Below, one piece after another: positions 37,312 through 48,994 of a DNA stretch of 64,000 bases. The translations under genes were made by a program, and so were the position numbers. How positions within the stretch are numbered: the first letter of the stretch is position 1; each line of letters opens with the position of its first letter. Source of the stretch: Pezizomycotina sp. ARF18. Taxonomy: Eukaryota > Ascomycota. Where the stretch lies: assembly GCA_002224055.1 (NCBI GenBank), contig AZLU01000096.1, positions 84,427 to 148,426 on the forward strand, read 5' to 3'. The notes beneath the pieces are model-generated. The model was not told the DNA's origin, ran no database searches, and saw nothing but the letters and a program-made list of their open reading frames with translations.

Positions 37312-38520
37312 TGTCGACTCCATCCACTGCCCACGCCTGAACCTCCAGGTACAACCGCCCGACGCCTCCGATCCCCTCCGCCACGCAGGCCCATACCGTC
37401 CTCGAAGACTTCACACGTGCCCGCCACATCGCGAATCTCCTCCAACCACATTCCCACCAGAAACCCACCGCTACCCCTAGATATCCACAAACGCCTCGTG
37501 TCAATCCTCTACCAGCACCAACCCGCAGAACTACACGATCTCCTCGCCAGTATATCCCTAGACTTCCCACCCATGAAAAGCATGCTCGCATCCCTCTCCT
37601 GGCTCCAACTCCACCTCTCCTCCTCCTCCTCCTCCTCCGAAAACCTTCTAGCGGAATTATCCACCTCCACGAACCCATAAACATAACGTCCCTCGAAAGC
37701 CCCTCCGACAAACAACAATTCGCACCACTAATACAACCAAACGCGATCAGCGACGTCTTCCGGGCTTAATCTTCGAATTAAAAAGCATCTTGCGGCAGCG
37801 TAAAGCGAATCCAACAGCCAGACCGAAGAAAAGCGATCCGCTGCCTGAGGGTACGTACGGAATTGCAGAATGGGACGAAGACGAGGAAACGATATTCATG
37901 GCGAGGAATTGTTGAAGAGTATACGGAGGGGAGGACGCCGCCGCCGAGTAGATTAGACGACGTGGAATACCTCGCGGAGGTATTAGCGGTGCTCGATGAA
38001 CTTGCGGGAGAGGTAGTCGCCGTAACAGGGAGAAAAAGCCTGCACTGGAAGAAACCACAACCGATCCAGACGAAGAATTAGAAGACGCAATAGTGTGTTT
38101 ACGTGCTCTCTTCCGACGAAGCCGTACCATATAATCCCACTGTACTCCGTCGATAATAAAGAAAACGAGATATCCTGGCACCTCTGCGTAATACACAACA
38201 ACGCCCACACCCCCACCGTAAAATTCTACACCCCTTGCAACCACCCGCGCACGCCATCGTGGGTGAATAACCTCACACAACTCCTCCAACTGCCTCGACG
38301 ACAATCACGCACGTAATAACCGACCCTTTCCCCTCATCACGCCGCGACACAGCTCTCGAAATATTCGTCCTGGTATCCCGCATCCTCCTCCGCCTCGAGC
38401 GTGTCGGTTACGCCGCCTTCGGTTGTAACGACGTCTGGATACAAAAAGAGCAAAAGAAATTATACAAACAGCAATTTTGTGATGCCGTGCGTATAATAGA
38501 CGGCGCGGCGGGGAGAGGGG
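37312..38520 (+). CDS. Unrecognised, heavily frame-broken coding stretch
   Basis: GC-rich sequence with coding-like blocks in changing plus-strand frames: TVLEDFTRARHIANLLQPHS, LDIHKRLVSILYQHQPAELH, a poly-Ser run at 37615-37640, LIFELKSILRQRKANPTARP, GTYGIAEWDEDEETIFMARN, DVEYLAEVLAVLDELAGEVV, PYHIIPLYSVDNKENEISWH (then LCVIHNN) and TALEIFVLVSRILLRLERVG. The ISWHLCVIH block recalls the catalytic His strand of Ulp1-type cysteine proteases, but I cannot find the Asp and Cys partners, so I do not claim it. The minus-strand Arg/Gly-rich frames over the same bases are shadows. Confidence 0.45.
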
Positions 38521-38681
38521 GTATTTACCGCTTGAGATGCACGACACTATAATGAACATCTTCCATACGGAGGGGAGAGGGTGTTGATACGGCGAGGGAA
38601 TGATGGGTAACGGCGCCACGGTGTTTAATCGGTTTCTCACGCGCGCGATATCGGCGGAGGGACGTCGAGTGTGTAGTTAAG

Positions 38682-40310
38682 ATGTTACCAGTGGGTGAGG
38701 GCTCTATGGTTGTATTACACGGTGAAGCAGACGGCATCATCTCAATCCACGCCAACACCAAACACGGCTACATCAAACCCCCCAAGTCCACATCATGGAG
38801 CATCAACGGGCGTGCCGTAACCACAACAACCCCACACCTCCTCGGGCCCTACCGCCAATCGCCTACCTATCCCGCAACAACGGCTCCGGCTCCAGGTGGT
38901 TATGGCTCGGCAAACAAGACACCGCAATACACCACCATCACAGAACGTCCAACGAACTGTGGGACATGATACCGCGATCCGTAAACGCGGTTTCCTGCTC
39001 CAACGAAGAGTGTAAAGCGCATGGAGCAGTACCCCACGGAAACTGTCCCGGAACAGGCTTACGAAATGCGAAGTATACGGCGTCGTAGCAGTACACAAGC
39101 CCATTCTAGACTTACCTCCAACTACTACATCGAAAGAACTGCAGGGGCGAGCATCTTCTTCGCGCCGCCGGCGTGGTTCATGCCGATAACCTACGAAGCT
39201 AGTATAGAATATACCCCGTCGACGACTTACCCCAGCATGGCGTGCTCGAGGATGTGGTCGATACTACTTCACTAAAACAGATGGAACAAGTAGATCTGAT
39301 GCGTGGAATACGTTGTCTGATGAGGAGAGGAGGAATATATGGCGGCAAGGTGCGGATACCGTCGCGAGCAGGAAGACGGGTTTGAGGAACTGGTTGAGCG
39401 GTATGGAGCCGGAGTTGATAAAGCCTTTGGAGAAGAAGAGGAAGAGGGGCGAAGTACCAGTTGTAGTTGTCCGACGGGGAGAAGAACGGCCTTCGAAGCA
39501 GAGGCGGATACAGGCTGTGCTTGACCGTATAAACCGGAAACGTAAACACGTCGAAGAAACGCAACCATCACCACCACCGGCCTCACAACGACACTCTGAT
39601 GATGAAGATAGCCCGCCTACAAAGCTCATAAAACTCAATCACCACTCATCTTCGCCCTCGAGGATAGAATACGGCACTATATCCCTGCCGAAGCACAACC
39701 CGTCCGCTTCGTACCTCCTCGGGTATCACCACTCAGGAACAAGAAGAACCTAGCGCGGGGGTCTCCGACGACAAAGATGATTCAAGTTCCTTCCACTCCT
39801 GCGTATCATACTCGGAGTACATGCACGACGATTCGACGACGATGTACAACAACGACACGTACTGCTTGAGGAGTCGCGGCAGCCCCATCGCCCGATCTCT
39901 ATCTCCGGAAACAGAAACGGAAACAGATTTGGAAGAGGAGTACCCGCAGTATTTGCCGGGCTGGAATCGCCGACTCCTGATATCTCACTATCTCATTCTC
40001 AGGTCGGCTTGCGACACCAGCACTTCCACCAGTAGATGGCGATGTCAAATTTGGTGGGAAAGACCGCCGTTTCACGAAGAGGGAGTTTTTCCATTTACAC
40101 ACGCAGATGAAATCTCAGCATCTGCGTAATTTACCTGAACATGACGAAGCGACGGATGAGGCGGGAGCGGATGTAGACGTAGATGCTAGGGTGACACGAG
40201 CGGAGGAAGCGGGGCTTTGACAAAGGAGAAGGAGAGGGAGAAGGAGGAGGCGAGAGCAGCGGGGGACGAAGCTGAGGAGGAGCAGCAGGATACTACGTTA
40301 GATTAGAAGC
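38682..40310 (+). CDS. Unrecognised coding stretch with basic and acidic nuclear-type regions, frame-broken
   Basis: Coding-like blocks: AYLSRNNGSGSRWLWLGKQD and ELWDMIPRSVNAVSCSNEEC, then from 39313 an open 146-codon part, MSDEERRNIWRQGADTVASR, with a basic bipartite segment (EKKRKRG, INRKRKHVEE). Further on are an acidic stretch (ETETDLEEEYPQ) and ALPPVDGDVKFGGKDRRFTK, and an acidic Ala-rich end near 40225. It may be the 3' part of the preceding gene. Basic clusters suggest nuclear location. No domain recognised. Confidence 0.4.
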
Positions 40311-40705
40311 GTTTTTTGGAAAGTTACTGGTAATATGACTTTTTCGAATTTTTTTGCTTTGTGTGGTTTTTAGTAGATAGCTGCATGCTGTCTGTGCTTT
40401 GTGGAATAGAAAACACATTACGATTACATTGGAGTGTTTAGTAAATGGGAAGTTCGTAGTGAAAAACATTCTTCTTCACGATTCTTGATATTGCTAGTAA
40501 GTACAACGTTATACCGTCCTGAAAGTGACGTGAGAAACATGATGCCGTTTTGATTCTGTTGAATAACATGCTCCTGCTCTACATATTCTTTGACACCAAT
40601 GAAGCCGCTTTGTCATGCCATAGTATCTTTTCCTTGAGTTCTTTCATTGTACCAGTTTAATTCCTATGGTAGTTCCTTCCGAACCACTCATCCTCATCCT
40701 CATCG

Positions 40706-41395
40706 CTACTCAACTCCACGACATCCCTTCTCTTCCTCTTCTCCTTCCCCCTCTCCTTCCCCCTTCCTCCTCCCCATCTCCTCCTCCATCTCTTCCTCCT
40801 TCTCCAACTCCTCTTTTGTAAGAAGATTCAACTCCTTCCTCCTCTCGTAACTCATAACACTCTCAAACTCCGGATGCTCGACCGTCCTCCCCTTCTTATC
40901 CGTTACGACCTCCTCTCAAGGCTCCTCCCGCTTTTGAATCCGAACTTGTGCTTCGTATCCTTCTCCTGTTTCATCTCTTTTCGAGGCGTTCCTCGCGTTG
41001 CTGTTCGGTTTCGTCTCCGCGCTCGTTGTGGTCGCGGGTGTCGAGCCAGGAGGAGTAGACGTCGACGGGGTCGGAGAGGTCTGTAAAATTGCGTTAGTAA
41101 CTTCGTTTATCTTAAACTGGTACTACAAGACTCCATAGCAAAGACGCCAAATTTGAAAAAAAGAGTACGGTGGTGGAAAAGGAGGGGGTATCGGTGGCTT
41201 ACGGTGTATCTCAACCTCATGACCGCCCGCATAACTCGCAGCCCAACCTGCCCACGCCAATCTTCGTGAGCATCTTGACGACGACCCTTCCTTTCGTGTC
41301 GCAGTAGATGCAGTCGAAGTTCGTTTTGGGGAGGGGGTGTTGCGGGTGGTCTTTTTCGGGCGGATTTTAAGGGGTTTGGATTTGCGTTTCGTCAT
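40706..41395 (-). CDS. ELF1: Transcription elongation factor 1 (Elf1/ELOF1) with long acidic tail
   Basis: A zinc-ribbon protein that travels with RNA polymerase II through chromatin, in the nucleus. ATG 41395 opens MTKRKSKPLKIRPKK, the basic start of the family. The zinc ribbon reads FDCIYCDTKGRVVVKMLTKI, GVGRLGCELCGRSFEVEIHH, with the two CxxC pairs (CIYC, CELC). An intron at 41202-41081 (GTAAGC, TACTAAC, TACAG) splits the ribbon end and joins to LSDPVDVYSSWLDTRD, the diagnostic C-terminal part of the ribbon. A long, highly charged tail (EQQREERLEKR, EEMEEEMGRRKGEGEGEGEE) runs to TAG at 40706, much longer than the roughly 85-residue human protein. Three breaks: a lost A before NFDC, two lost T in RSFEV, and one indel near 41000. 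Confidence 0.85.
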
Positions 41396-42084
41396 TGCCT
41401 GCTACCGTTTGATAATTGAACAGAGGAGATGAGGAGGAGAAGGAGGAAGAGAATTGATTGATCTGGATTGAAGCTGTAGAAGGATCTTTCGATATATAAC
41501 AATGTTGTTTTTTTTAAGGTGTTTAGTGTTTCGTAAAGGTTGATGTGATGTTTTTTGGGTTGATGATGGTAGGTAGGGGTGGGTTTTGTGTTTTATTTTT
41601 ATTTTTATTTTTATTTTTATTTTTATTTATTTAATTTTTGTATGGGAAAAAAAAAAAAAAAAAAAAAAACAGAGGAACCCTGAGGCCACCAACTGCCCAT
41701 GTTGCATTCACCATTATGTACTGCGTATATCTCGACCTGACGCTGCTTGCCGTAGTTCTCTCAAGTCATCACGGTATATCACGATACGACGTCCTCTACA
41801 CATTGTCGTCGAGTATCCACCATGATAGAAGGACTCATACCAGGATTATAATGATTGGGTAAGGGCCTCATGGAAGGCGCAGTAGGGGGCGGTTTCTTCA
41901 TGCGCATACACGTAGCGGCAGGCAATCGGCCCATTCCTCCAATTAGCCCCCGAGATCTCGAGGAGTTTTCAGAGATTAGACGCCGTAATGGTCCTTAGAA
42001 CAATACACCGGCGCTCATCGCTTCTGCCTTACTATATATAATAAGTTACTTGGCTACTTCAAGTTAGGTCAAATAGCGGACCTT
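41396..42084. other. Intergenic stretch with microsatellites
   Basis: Contains (ATTTTT)n at about 41594-41636 directly followed by an A23 run at about 41646-41668. No coding support. It includes the promoter side of the Elf1 gene. Confidence 0.55.
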
Positions 42085-43248
42085 TCAACTCCGCCTGAAA
42101 CCAAACCCCGTCCCTTCCTCTCCACCGATGTTCGGCTCAGCTATAAACGCTCCCACCGCCTCATGCACCACCCTTCCCCGTCTTCTTCCCCTCCAACTCC
42201 TTCTCCCTAACATCCCCCTTCCTCCCCTCCTCTCCAAACATCCACCCTTCCTTCTCCTTCTCACCAACGTCCGGCCAACCAACCGGTACAACCCTGCTCC
42301 GCGGCATAGTATACACCCACTCCCGTCGACCTTACAATCCCCCACAGTACACTCAATAACCCTCTTCCCTTCCTCCTCCTCCACCTCCCTGCCCAACTCA
42401 TCCTTCTCGCCGCTGTAACCCTTCGAACATAACCCGAACACGTCGCAGTAACACCGTTCCGCGACGGGGCAGTATACGCCGGGTCGCCGAAGATTACGTG
42501 CCATGTGTACTCCAGTATGCGGCCCGCGGTCATGTCGGAGAGGGGGTTGTGAGGAGCCAGTGGCGCATGCGGGTGTAGTCCTCGATCGATCGGAGGTGGA
42601 TTTGAGAACGGGAGACGGCGAATTGCGCGCAGCAGCCGGCGCCGATGTGCGAGGGGACGTATGCGTCGGCGGGGAGGTTGAGGAGGGTACGGTATGCGGA
42701 TGCGTAGTGTTCATCCGCCGGTGGCCTTCCTCCTCCTTGTCGCGGTCGTTAGGGTTGAGAGGAGGAGGTTTATAATTCGGCAAAACAACCCTCGGACAGC
42801 CAAACTCCACGAACACCTCAAATTCGCATAACCCCTCTCAACAACCCACCCGGCCTGCAACCTTCTCAACACGTTAACCTGGTCGTATACAGGGTCGTCG
42901 TTGTGCCATTGATACCGTTCCCCATGTATAAAAACGACCACATCGGGTAGTTTATAGTAGTTCGTTATGATGTACGTTAAATACGCCATCCCTCGCGCCC
43001 TTTGTTTTCGGTATGGAAGGGGAGGAAGAGGGTTTGTCCATGGTGTAGGCGGTGTAGGTGTAGTCGGAGAGGTAGGTCGGTATCCAAGATATGTCGTTGG
43101 AGGAGAGGCGGGCGATGACGAGGTGCTTTGTTGGTTCGGAGGAGGAGGGGGAAGGGAAGGATATGATGCCGGTGTAGTAGAGGAGAGAGAGGAGGAGGAG
43201 GAGGAGGAGGATGAGGAAGGAGCGGCGGCGGCGGCGGAGGAGCGGCAT
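42085..43248 (-). CDS. DUF3431 protein with N-terminal membrane anchor, frame-broken
   Basis: ATG 43248 starts MPLLRRRRRSFL then a poly-Leu TM anchor, so a type II membrane protein facing the secretory lumen. The DUF3431 domain (PF11913, glycosyltransferase-like) reads HLVIARLSSNDISWIPTYLS, then MAYLTYIITNYYKLPDVVVF, IHGERYQWHNDDPVYDQVNV, LQAGWVVERGYANLRCSW, and after shifts CCAQFAVSRSQI, MTAGRILEYTWHVIFGD and CPVAERCYCDVFGLC. These are the family's hallmark blocks in the right order. The stop at 42085 gives a longer tail than usual, so the real end may be near 42400. At least four 1-base breaks. Activity of the family is not established. Confidence 0.85.
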
Positions 43249-43442
43249 CGTGAGGGGTAGATTGCGGTGGTGAGGGCGCGTTGGTTTTAGGTTTTGTGGG
43301 TTGGAGGTTTCGACGAATTCGGAGGTGGGAAATTAAAGTTTATTTTTTGGGTTGTGTAGAAAAAAAAAACAATAACATTGTTGTCCACTGGCTCGGTAAA
43401 TTAATTATCCGTTCCGGCTATCTCACGCTACTTGGCTTCCGT

Positions 43443-43448
43443 TATATA
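43443..43448 (+). promoter_or_regulatory. TATA-like element of the 5S gene
   Basis: TATATA at -28 to -23 relative to the 5S 5' end. The second 5S copy has TTTATAT at the same distance although the other flanking bases differ, so the element is likely functional for RNA polymerase III. Confidence 0.6.
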
Positions 43449-43470
43449 GCAAGTTGAACAAGACACCGGC

Positions 43471-43589
43471 ATCTACGAGCATAGAACGAGGAAAATTTGG
43501 CATCCCGTCCGCTCTGCCCTAAACAAGCCTCGTATCGGTCGACTAGTACTACGGTGGGTGACCATGTGGGAATCCCGACTCTTGTAGAT
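43471..43589 (+). rRNA. 5S ribosomal RNA
   Basis: A 119-base gene with a terminal stem (ATCTACGAG at the 5' end, CTCTTGTAGAT at the 3' end), the conserved loop GGCATCCCGTCCGCTC, internal promoter part TAGTACTACGGTGGGTGACC, and AATCCCGACTCTTGTAGAT. A T-run at 43595-43602 serves as Pol III terminator. Dispersed 5S genes are usual in filamentous ascomycetes. It is identical over all 119 bases to the minus-strand copy at 55097-55215. Confidence 0.9.
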
Positions 43590-43594
43590 TCAAT

Positions 43595-43602
43595 CTTTTT
43601 TT
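43595..43602 (+). terminator. Pol III T-run terminator of 5S copy 1
   Basis: A run of T starts 5 bases after the 3' end of the 5S gene and is followed by further T-rich sequence. Confidence 0.65.
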
Positions 43603-44729
43603 CTTATTTTTTTATTTATTTTTTTGCTACTTATTTTTTTCGCTCGTGGGTCAAGTCATCGTGAAGATGGTTGTTGACCATATTGGCTGCCAACTTTGAG
43701 GAGAGCGGGAGGTTGGTGCGGGATGGTGCGGGTTCGAAACCAGGTGTCGGAGGAGTAAACGGGAGATGTGAACGTTATTTCGGTCCTATTACACCACAAA
43801 CTTTTTTTTTTTTTTTTTTTGGCTGTCAAACAGACTATCGTAAGTTGAAGAGGCATATTTCCTATTTATTTTTATTTTATTTATTTTATTTCCGTAATAT
43901 AGGAAGAGGCTCCATGAATGCCTAGGCCCAGGGCTTCGCGTCTTGGAGATCGACATTGAGGGTTTGTTTTTAATACTAGAGAAGAGCAACGACGAAGGAT
44001 GAGCGATAGAAGAGATGGGTGAGGAGCAGGTAGAGCAGATTCGAAGAACGAGGGGATCTCCTCTCTATATACAACAGTATATATATAATGACGCACAGGC
44101 CATAGTGCTTGGACCTCCTTTAAAACGGGGGTGTCACCGAAGTGTAAAACAGGGCGTGACAGTCACCTTTCGCGCAAGGGTGGCGCTTCACCGGCTTTTG
44201 CCGTCTCCGTCACCTCCAGCTTTATAATCTACCGCTATATATGAGCTGCCAGCGCCGTACTTCGCATTATTGTGGCTCTAGATACGTATTCTGGCGGCCT
44301 TCGACTGGCTGTTTGCTTGCTTCTACGTCTTGTTACTTGATTATACTATCAAAAAGAAAAGAAAAAAAGTGATGTGGTGATATATTGATAAATTGAATTT
44401 GAATCAGAAATCAAGAAGCACCAGCGCACTTTATTACAATGGATTCATTGAACGTAGCGAAAAAGATGCAAAAAACGTCGCCGACCCACCGGGAACGAGT
44501 TCAAGATCGTTACTCTTATTGTTATTTTCGAATCGCTGGATTGACAAAAATTGATAAAACTCGAGAGAGCATCCATCCTGAATGCCGTGGTGCTATAAAT
44601 ATGTACGACATCCACAGCGAATTTGTGCGGTAAATTTCATCGTCTCTCATATGCATACGGCTTTTCCAAAATATTTTCTCTACCGAAACTTCTGTATTCT
44701 AGGTATACCATACCCAACGAAAAGAAAAA
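43603..44729. other. Intergenic stretch, T-tract
   Basis: Holds a T20 tract at 43801-43820 and no supported gene. The short frames on both strands near 43656-44096 mirror each other. Confidence 0.4.
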
Positions 44730-45354
44730 ATGTGCATGAAACATGTGTTACACAGTTGCGAGCATACCATATACTTCCCCTCACAACCAATATCGCTGCG
44801 CAAGGGAGGCGGGTTAAAAAGCCTCATGTACAACTGCAACTGCTCCCTCGAGATTACCTTTCGAGACACGGAAATGTGTCGTAACTGCCTACAAGACTGG
44901 AGGAAGCGCCTCGAGAGATGAATACGCCTTGAAGTATTACCGGGATGCAGTTCTGGATACCCTCTGCAAGTGGCACGCAGAATGTCACGGCAATCCGGAT
45001 GTTTTCCTGCACGGAGATACTCAACTCGAGCACGTCATGCAGGAAATCGATGGTGTTCAGGCGATGATAGAGGGGTCAGCCGGGGGTGTCGTGCGAGCGA
45101 AGAAGGTCTTGGATGGGTCTAGACGTAAGCGGTCGATACCGGGGACTGGGTGGGGCGAAAAAAAGGAAGCGCAGAGCTTGATACATGAGATCGCATTAAA
45201 GCAGGCGTATGTATGCGCGCTGAAGGATTATGTAGATGCTAGATGGGACCTTCTGCCTGCCGATGAAGGGATGGGTCGGAGGGGTAAAACTCGTGAGAAT
45301 CGAGGCAAGTTTGTATTCTGCTTGGTGGATCGTACTTCCTTATTCAAAGCCTAG
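44730..45354 (+). CDS. Cys/His N-terminal family protein, tandem copy A
   Basis: The first of four paralogues on the same strand (44730, 45930, 47295, 48406). The N-terminal module of about 64 residues reads MCMKHVLHSCEHTIY, GLKSLMYNCNCSLEITFRDT, EMCRNCLQDWRKRL: C-x(7)-C-x-H, C-x-C, C-x(2)-C spacing that suggests one or two bound zinc ions. After a one-base break the C-terminal module is helical and charged (DEYALKYYRDAVLDTLCKWH, ECHGNPDVFLHG, EKKEAQSLIHEIALKQAYVC). No signal peptide, so probably intracellular. I know of no named domain; similar MC...CxH proteins are common lineage-specific families in ascomycetes. Confidence 0.65.
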
Positions 45355-45929
45355 CTATATCGGCAGGAACTTGTTGAAGGTAGCGAGTCATAAAGACGGG
45401 TCAATAAGTTCAAACCTCAAACAAGTGCACTAACGGTCGATAACTTGAAGCCGAAGGTTTTCTAGACGGTGTATATATTATATTTTGGCAGAAACCGAAA
45501 AGGGTGGAACCGGAGCGTCAGGGAGGCGTAAAATCTGTTGAATATTTCAGACAGGTATCATATCAATTGTCCTTTCAGCTTGTTGCCAGAATGTAATATT
45601 TCGGACGGCGTGAAAGAAAATGGAAGATGTTCCACAAATTTATTAAGCTTCGATGATATAGAGATGTTGGAGATTTCAACGAGTTCAAGGTAAAATATAC
45701 TGATCAGCACTGACTTCAGGGTTAGGTAGATCTTTTTCAGTTCATTGAAGAGGTAGTTTATATCCATAGATATAAAAAAGTCTCCCAGTATCTGTCCCTC
45801 TCATAGCAAAAGTTCCAACCTACTCTAACTACAGAACACCAATCACCCTATACAGCCAAATAACCCCCATAAAGCTCTAAACCTCAAAGGGATCGACCAG
45901 AAGAAAATATATTTTAAACTATCAGAACC

Positions 45930-46471
45930 ATGTGTCACAAAACTGTTATATACGGCTGCAATCACCAGGAAACTTATGAGCCAACGACATCGGCGCGAGT
46001 AGACGGTGAAGAAACGATAAGAAGCATCCCTTACCGCTGCGACTGCCTCAACGGAGTCCAGCTCCGGGAAACGAAACCATGCGGGAATTGCTTCGTGGAA
46101 TGGAACAAGAACCTCAAGGATGACAAGGACGTCTCGTGGAAGTACAAGGGACCATCGAGCGCAGCCTCAGAGCTTCTCGTAGGCAATCTATTCAGGCAGT
46201 CAGCATTTTCATGCGTGGGAACAATCTGGCCGAGCATTGTGAAAATGAATACGATAGGGTCCGAAACTACTTGGAAAGCCAGCGCACGGAGATCGCTGAG
46301 GCGAAGAATAGGAAGAGGAAGGTTTCCTTGAGCCCGGGCGGGGTACGCAGAAGGAAAGAGGCAAAGAGGTACCTCCGAGACATCGAGATTGAAAAGGAAT
46401 ACCTGACAGTGCTGATGATATACTTGGGGTACACTCTTGAACAAGTTGAGGCAATGCGCTCCGGGTACTAA
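45930..46471 (+). CDS. Cys/His N-terminal family protein, tandem copy B
   Basis: ATG 45930. MCHKTVIYGCNHQETYEPTT, then YRCDCLNGVQLRETKPCGNC with FVEWNKNLKDDKD matches the N-terminal module, with all Cys/His positions kept. A break near 46140 leads to the C-terminal module: GNNLAEHCENEYDRVRNYLE, RRRKEAKRYLRDIEIEKEYL and a stop at 46469-46471. About 180 residues. It aligns with copy C more closely than with A. The promoter side has a TATA-like GATATAAAAAAG about 160 bases upstream. Confidence 0.68.
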
Positions 46472-47294
46472 TCTCAAGGGGACGGCGCCTTGATCCCAAA
46501 TTTGTATACTAGGATCTCCTAATCGCTAGAATATGGGGCGTATATATACGCGCTGAAAGATTAGTTGAATGTTCGGTGGGCTAGCTTAATTTATAGTAGT
46601 AACTATCCTAGTATGACCTTGATGAGCACATCGAAGGATAAAACCTATCGTAAATCTCGAAAACATACACTAGTAGTCGATAAACCTTTCTAAAAAAAAC
46701 GGGGCACTAACTTGAATTAGATTTTACATTGTAAGGTTATCATATCTATTGTGCTTTAGCTTTGCGTTCGTTCGAACTGATGGTAACTGCAGGAGTATAT
46801 TAGATCAAGCCTAAGCATATCGGGCGTGAAAAGAGTGATATATATATATATGAATATTATTACGTGAATCTAATTTAACATCTTTGGCTATAATTGTATC
46901 GGCTTTTATACAAATGGATCAGAAAACTCGATACTGAGAATTTGAAAGACGAATCAATAACTACTTAAGTACTATTGACTTTTGTTCCAAAGGTTTCCTT
47001 GTCCTTGAGTTTACGGAGATGTGCAAGCTGTTGGATGAGTTCACGACGAATATGCTACTTGGGGGGGGGGGGATGGACTCCACGCTTAGTTCACCCCTCT
47101 AAAAGTTTGTGGGAAAAAGGAAATACTACAGAAATATAAAAAGCCGACCAGCATCAACGTCTTCCGCCATGCTCCCATTCTTCCATCATAAGAAGACACT
47201 GGCCGCTATTTCCAAAATACAACCAACTACCGCTTCACCTAGCTCTGCATATCGAATCATTAACAGGAAAAGAATCTCACCAACTATTAGAAAA

Positions 47295-47860
47295 ATGTGC
47301 CGCAAGTCTATAAATCATGGCTGCGGCCACTTAATCCCCATCGCGCCAACGCCCTCGGCGCGAGGAAATGAAACATTAAAGAGCCTCGTATACAAGTGCG
47401 ATTGCAATAATGAGATTCAAGTTTCGAGAGCCGTTGATGTGCGGCAATTGCATTCGGTCCTGGAAAACCGAGCTCAAGGAGGATAAGGGATGCTCGTGGA
47501 AGTTTCAGGCACAAATGCGGAGTATGCTGGAGGTCTTTCACGAAGAATGTCGCAACAATCCCAATGCTTTCATCAATGGGAATGATTTGCAAGAACACTG
47601 CCAGAATGCCTACGATGAGACAAAAGCTATGTTGGATGGCGCGAGCGCGAGCGGGAGGATCGATGAGGCGGAGGCGCTGTCGAGGAGGAATTCGTTATTT
47701 GGAAGAGCAAGAGGAAAAACGCTGAGGAATTTCTCCGAGATATTGAGGTTAAACGGGCGTACCTGGACGTGCTCCTATGGTACCTAGAGGGGGTATGCGT
47801 TCGCTTTACTATCCGGGTTGACTTGCGATCGTATCACCTCAACCGCATGGGGCCTTGGGG
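47295..47860 (+). CDS. Cys/His N-terminal family protein, tandem copy C
   Basis: ATG 47295. MCRKSINHGCGHLIPIAPTP, LKSLVYKCDCNN, then after one base FREPLMCGNCIRSWKTELKE with the full Cys/His set, and MRSMLEVFHEECRNNPNAFI, NDLQEHCQNAYDETKAMLDG. A second break near 47710 leads to KNAEEFLRDIEVKRAYLDVL. The end lies near 47860 and is uncertain. This copy gives the clearest family consensus. G11 at about 47062-47072 lies 220 bases upstream. Confidence 0.68.
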
Positions 47861-48405
47861 CCTTCTCGAAATGGATATGCTAAACTTTCTGGCTGCTGAA
47901 ATGTATCCATCATGTGTACTGGCAGTGCACAGTAGATTACTTTGCCTTCGATCGAGTTAATACGCGAAGCAATTACTCGTATTTATTTTTTTCAATTAGC
48001 TTTAACTAGTCTTCTTCTCCTATCGATTGGAGACGCAGTAGATTCTCGAGCCATGTTAGGAATCAAAGATATATCGTATGGTATCAAAGCAAAAAGAAAA
48101 GGTAGCATATCAAGATGAGCACCAAGAATTATATTATTGATATGTCAAAATGAAGACGTCTCGGATCAGAAATTTCTTTTGGTAGTTAGACCTTTCAGGA
48201 GGTCGTTATTGAAAGAGGTAACAGTAAATTTCCAATACAACATTCCATTTTATATAGTATGTATATCCCTTCACGAACAACCACGAGCGCTCCAAATTTC
48301 AACTTGACTGCCCCAAAGGTGATTTTTCTAAATTCTACACAACCAGACACACTAAACCCATCTCCTTCTATATCATTTTGATTTCTTTCACTGCGAGGCC
48401 AAAAG

Positions 48406-48919
48406 ATGTGCCGAAAATTCATCTATTACCAAGCATGCCAACACGCCGTCGCCGTCGAACTAACCCCAATGGCACCCACTGGCGCCCTAAAGGATCTCAA
48501 GTACAGCTGCACCTGTACAAACCGCGTCGTATTCCGGGACCCGCAACACTGCGAAAACTACACGGAAGCCTACATTAAGAAAGGCGGAGATCCGTGGTTG
48601 GACTACCGCAACCAGTTGCGGGACGTGCTCCTGCGCCTACGCTCGAGTATACCAAATGACCCAACGCATACCCCGGGGATCAAGTCTGCTGGCGCACTGC
48701 CTTGATGAACGTGAGAGGCTCTTGCAAGAGCTGATCAAGACTGATGACGAGGTGCTCGCCGCGGGCCAGGTTTTGGAGCGAAGGCTGTCTTTGACGCCCC
48801 AGAAGCGGAAAGAGAGAAAAGAGGAAGAGCGATTGGTGAATGAGAATAGGCTGAAGAAAGTGAGGCAGGACTCAATGGACTGGTTCGTAAGAACGTACGG
48901 ATACGGGCGTGGACAGTGA
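48406..48919 (+). CDS. Cys/His N-terminal family protein, tandem copy D
   Basis: ATG 48406. MCRKFIYYQACQHAVAVELT, LKDLKYSCTCTNRVVFRDPQ, HCENYTEAYIKKGGD: the last pair reads CENY, so the second Cys of the C-x(2)-C is missing in this copy only. After a break near 48650 the helical part is LQELIKTDDEVLAAGQVLER, LTPQKRKERKEEERLVNENR, ending YGYGRGQ and TGA at 48917. It is the most diverged copy. Loss of one metal ligand suggests relaxed constraint or a changed site. Confidence 0.65.
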
Positions 48920-48994
48920 AGTGTATATCGCATTGTATCCGCAATAGAGACACGCTTGGAGCTATTCCTCAATTAATATATCTCAGTAGTTTCA

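Noticed and set aside
37301-37711. 136-codon Arg/Gly/Trp-rich minus-strand frame
   Set aside because: Composition is the reverse complement of a Ser/Leu-rich coding stretch; no motif.
38095-38316. Ulp1-type protease domain
   Set aside because: Only one suggestive block (ISWHLCVIH); catalytic Asp and Cys regions not found.
43720-43765. GGTTCGAAACC resembling a tRNA B box
   Set aside because: No acceptor stem, anticodon arm or A box fits at the right spacing on either strand.
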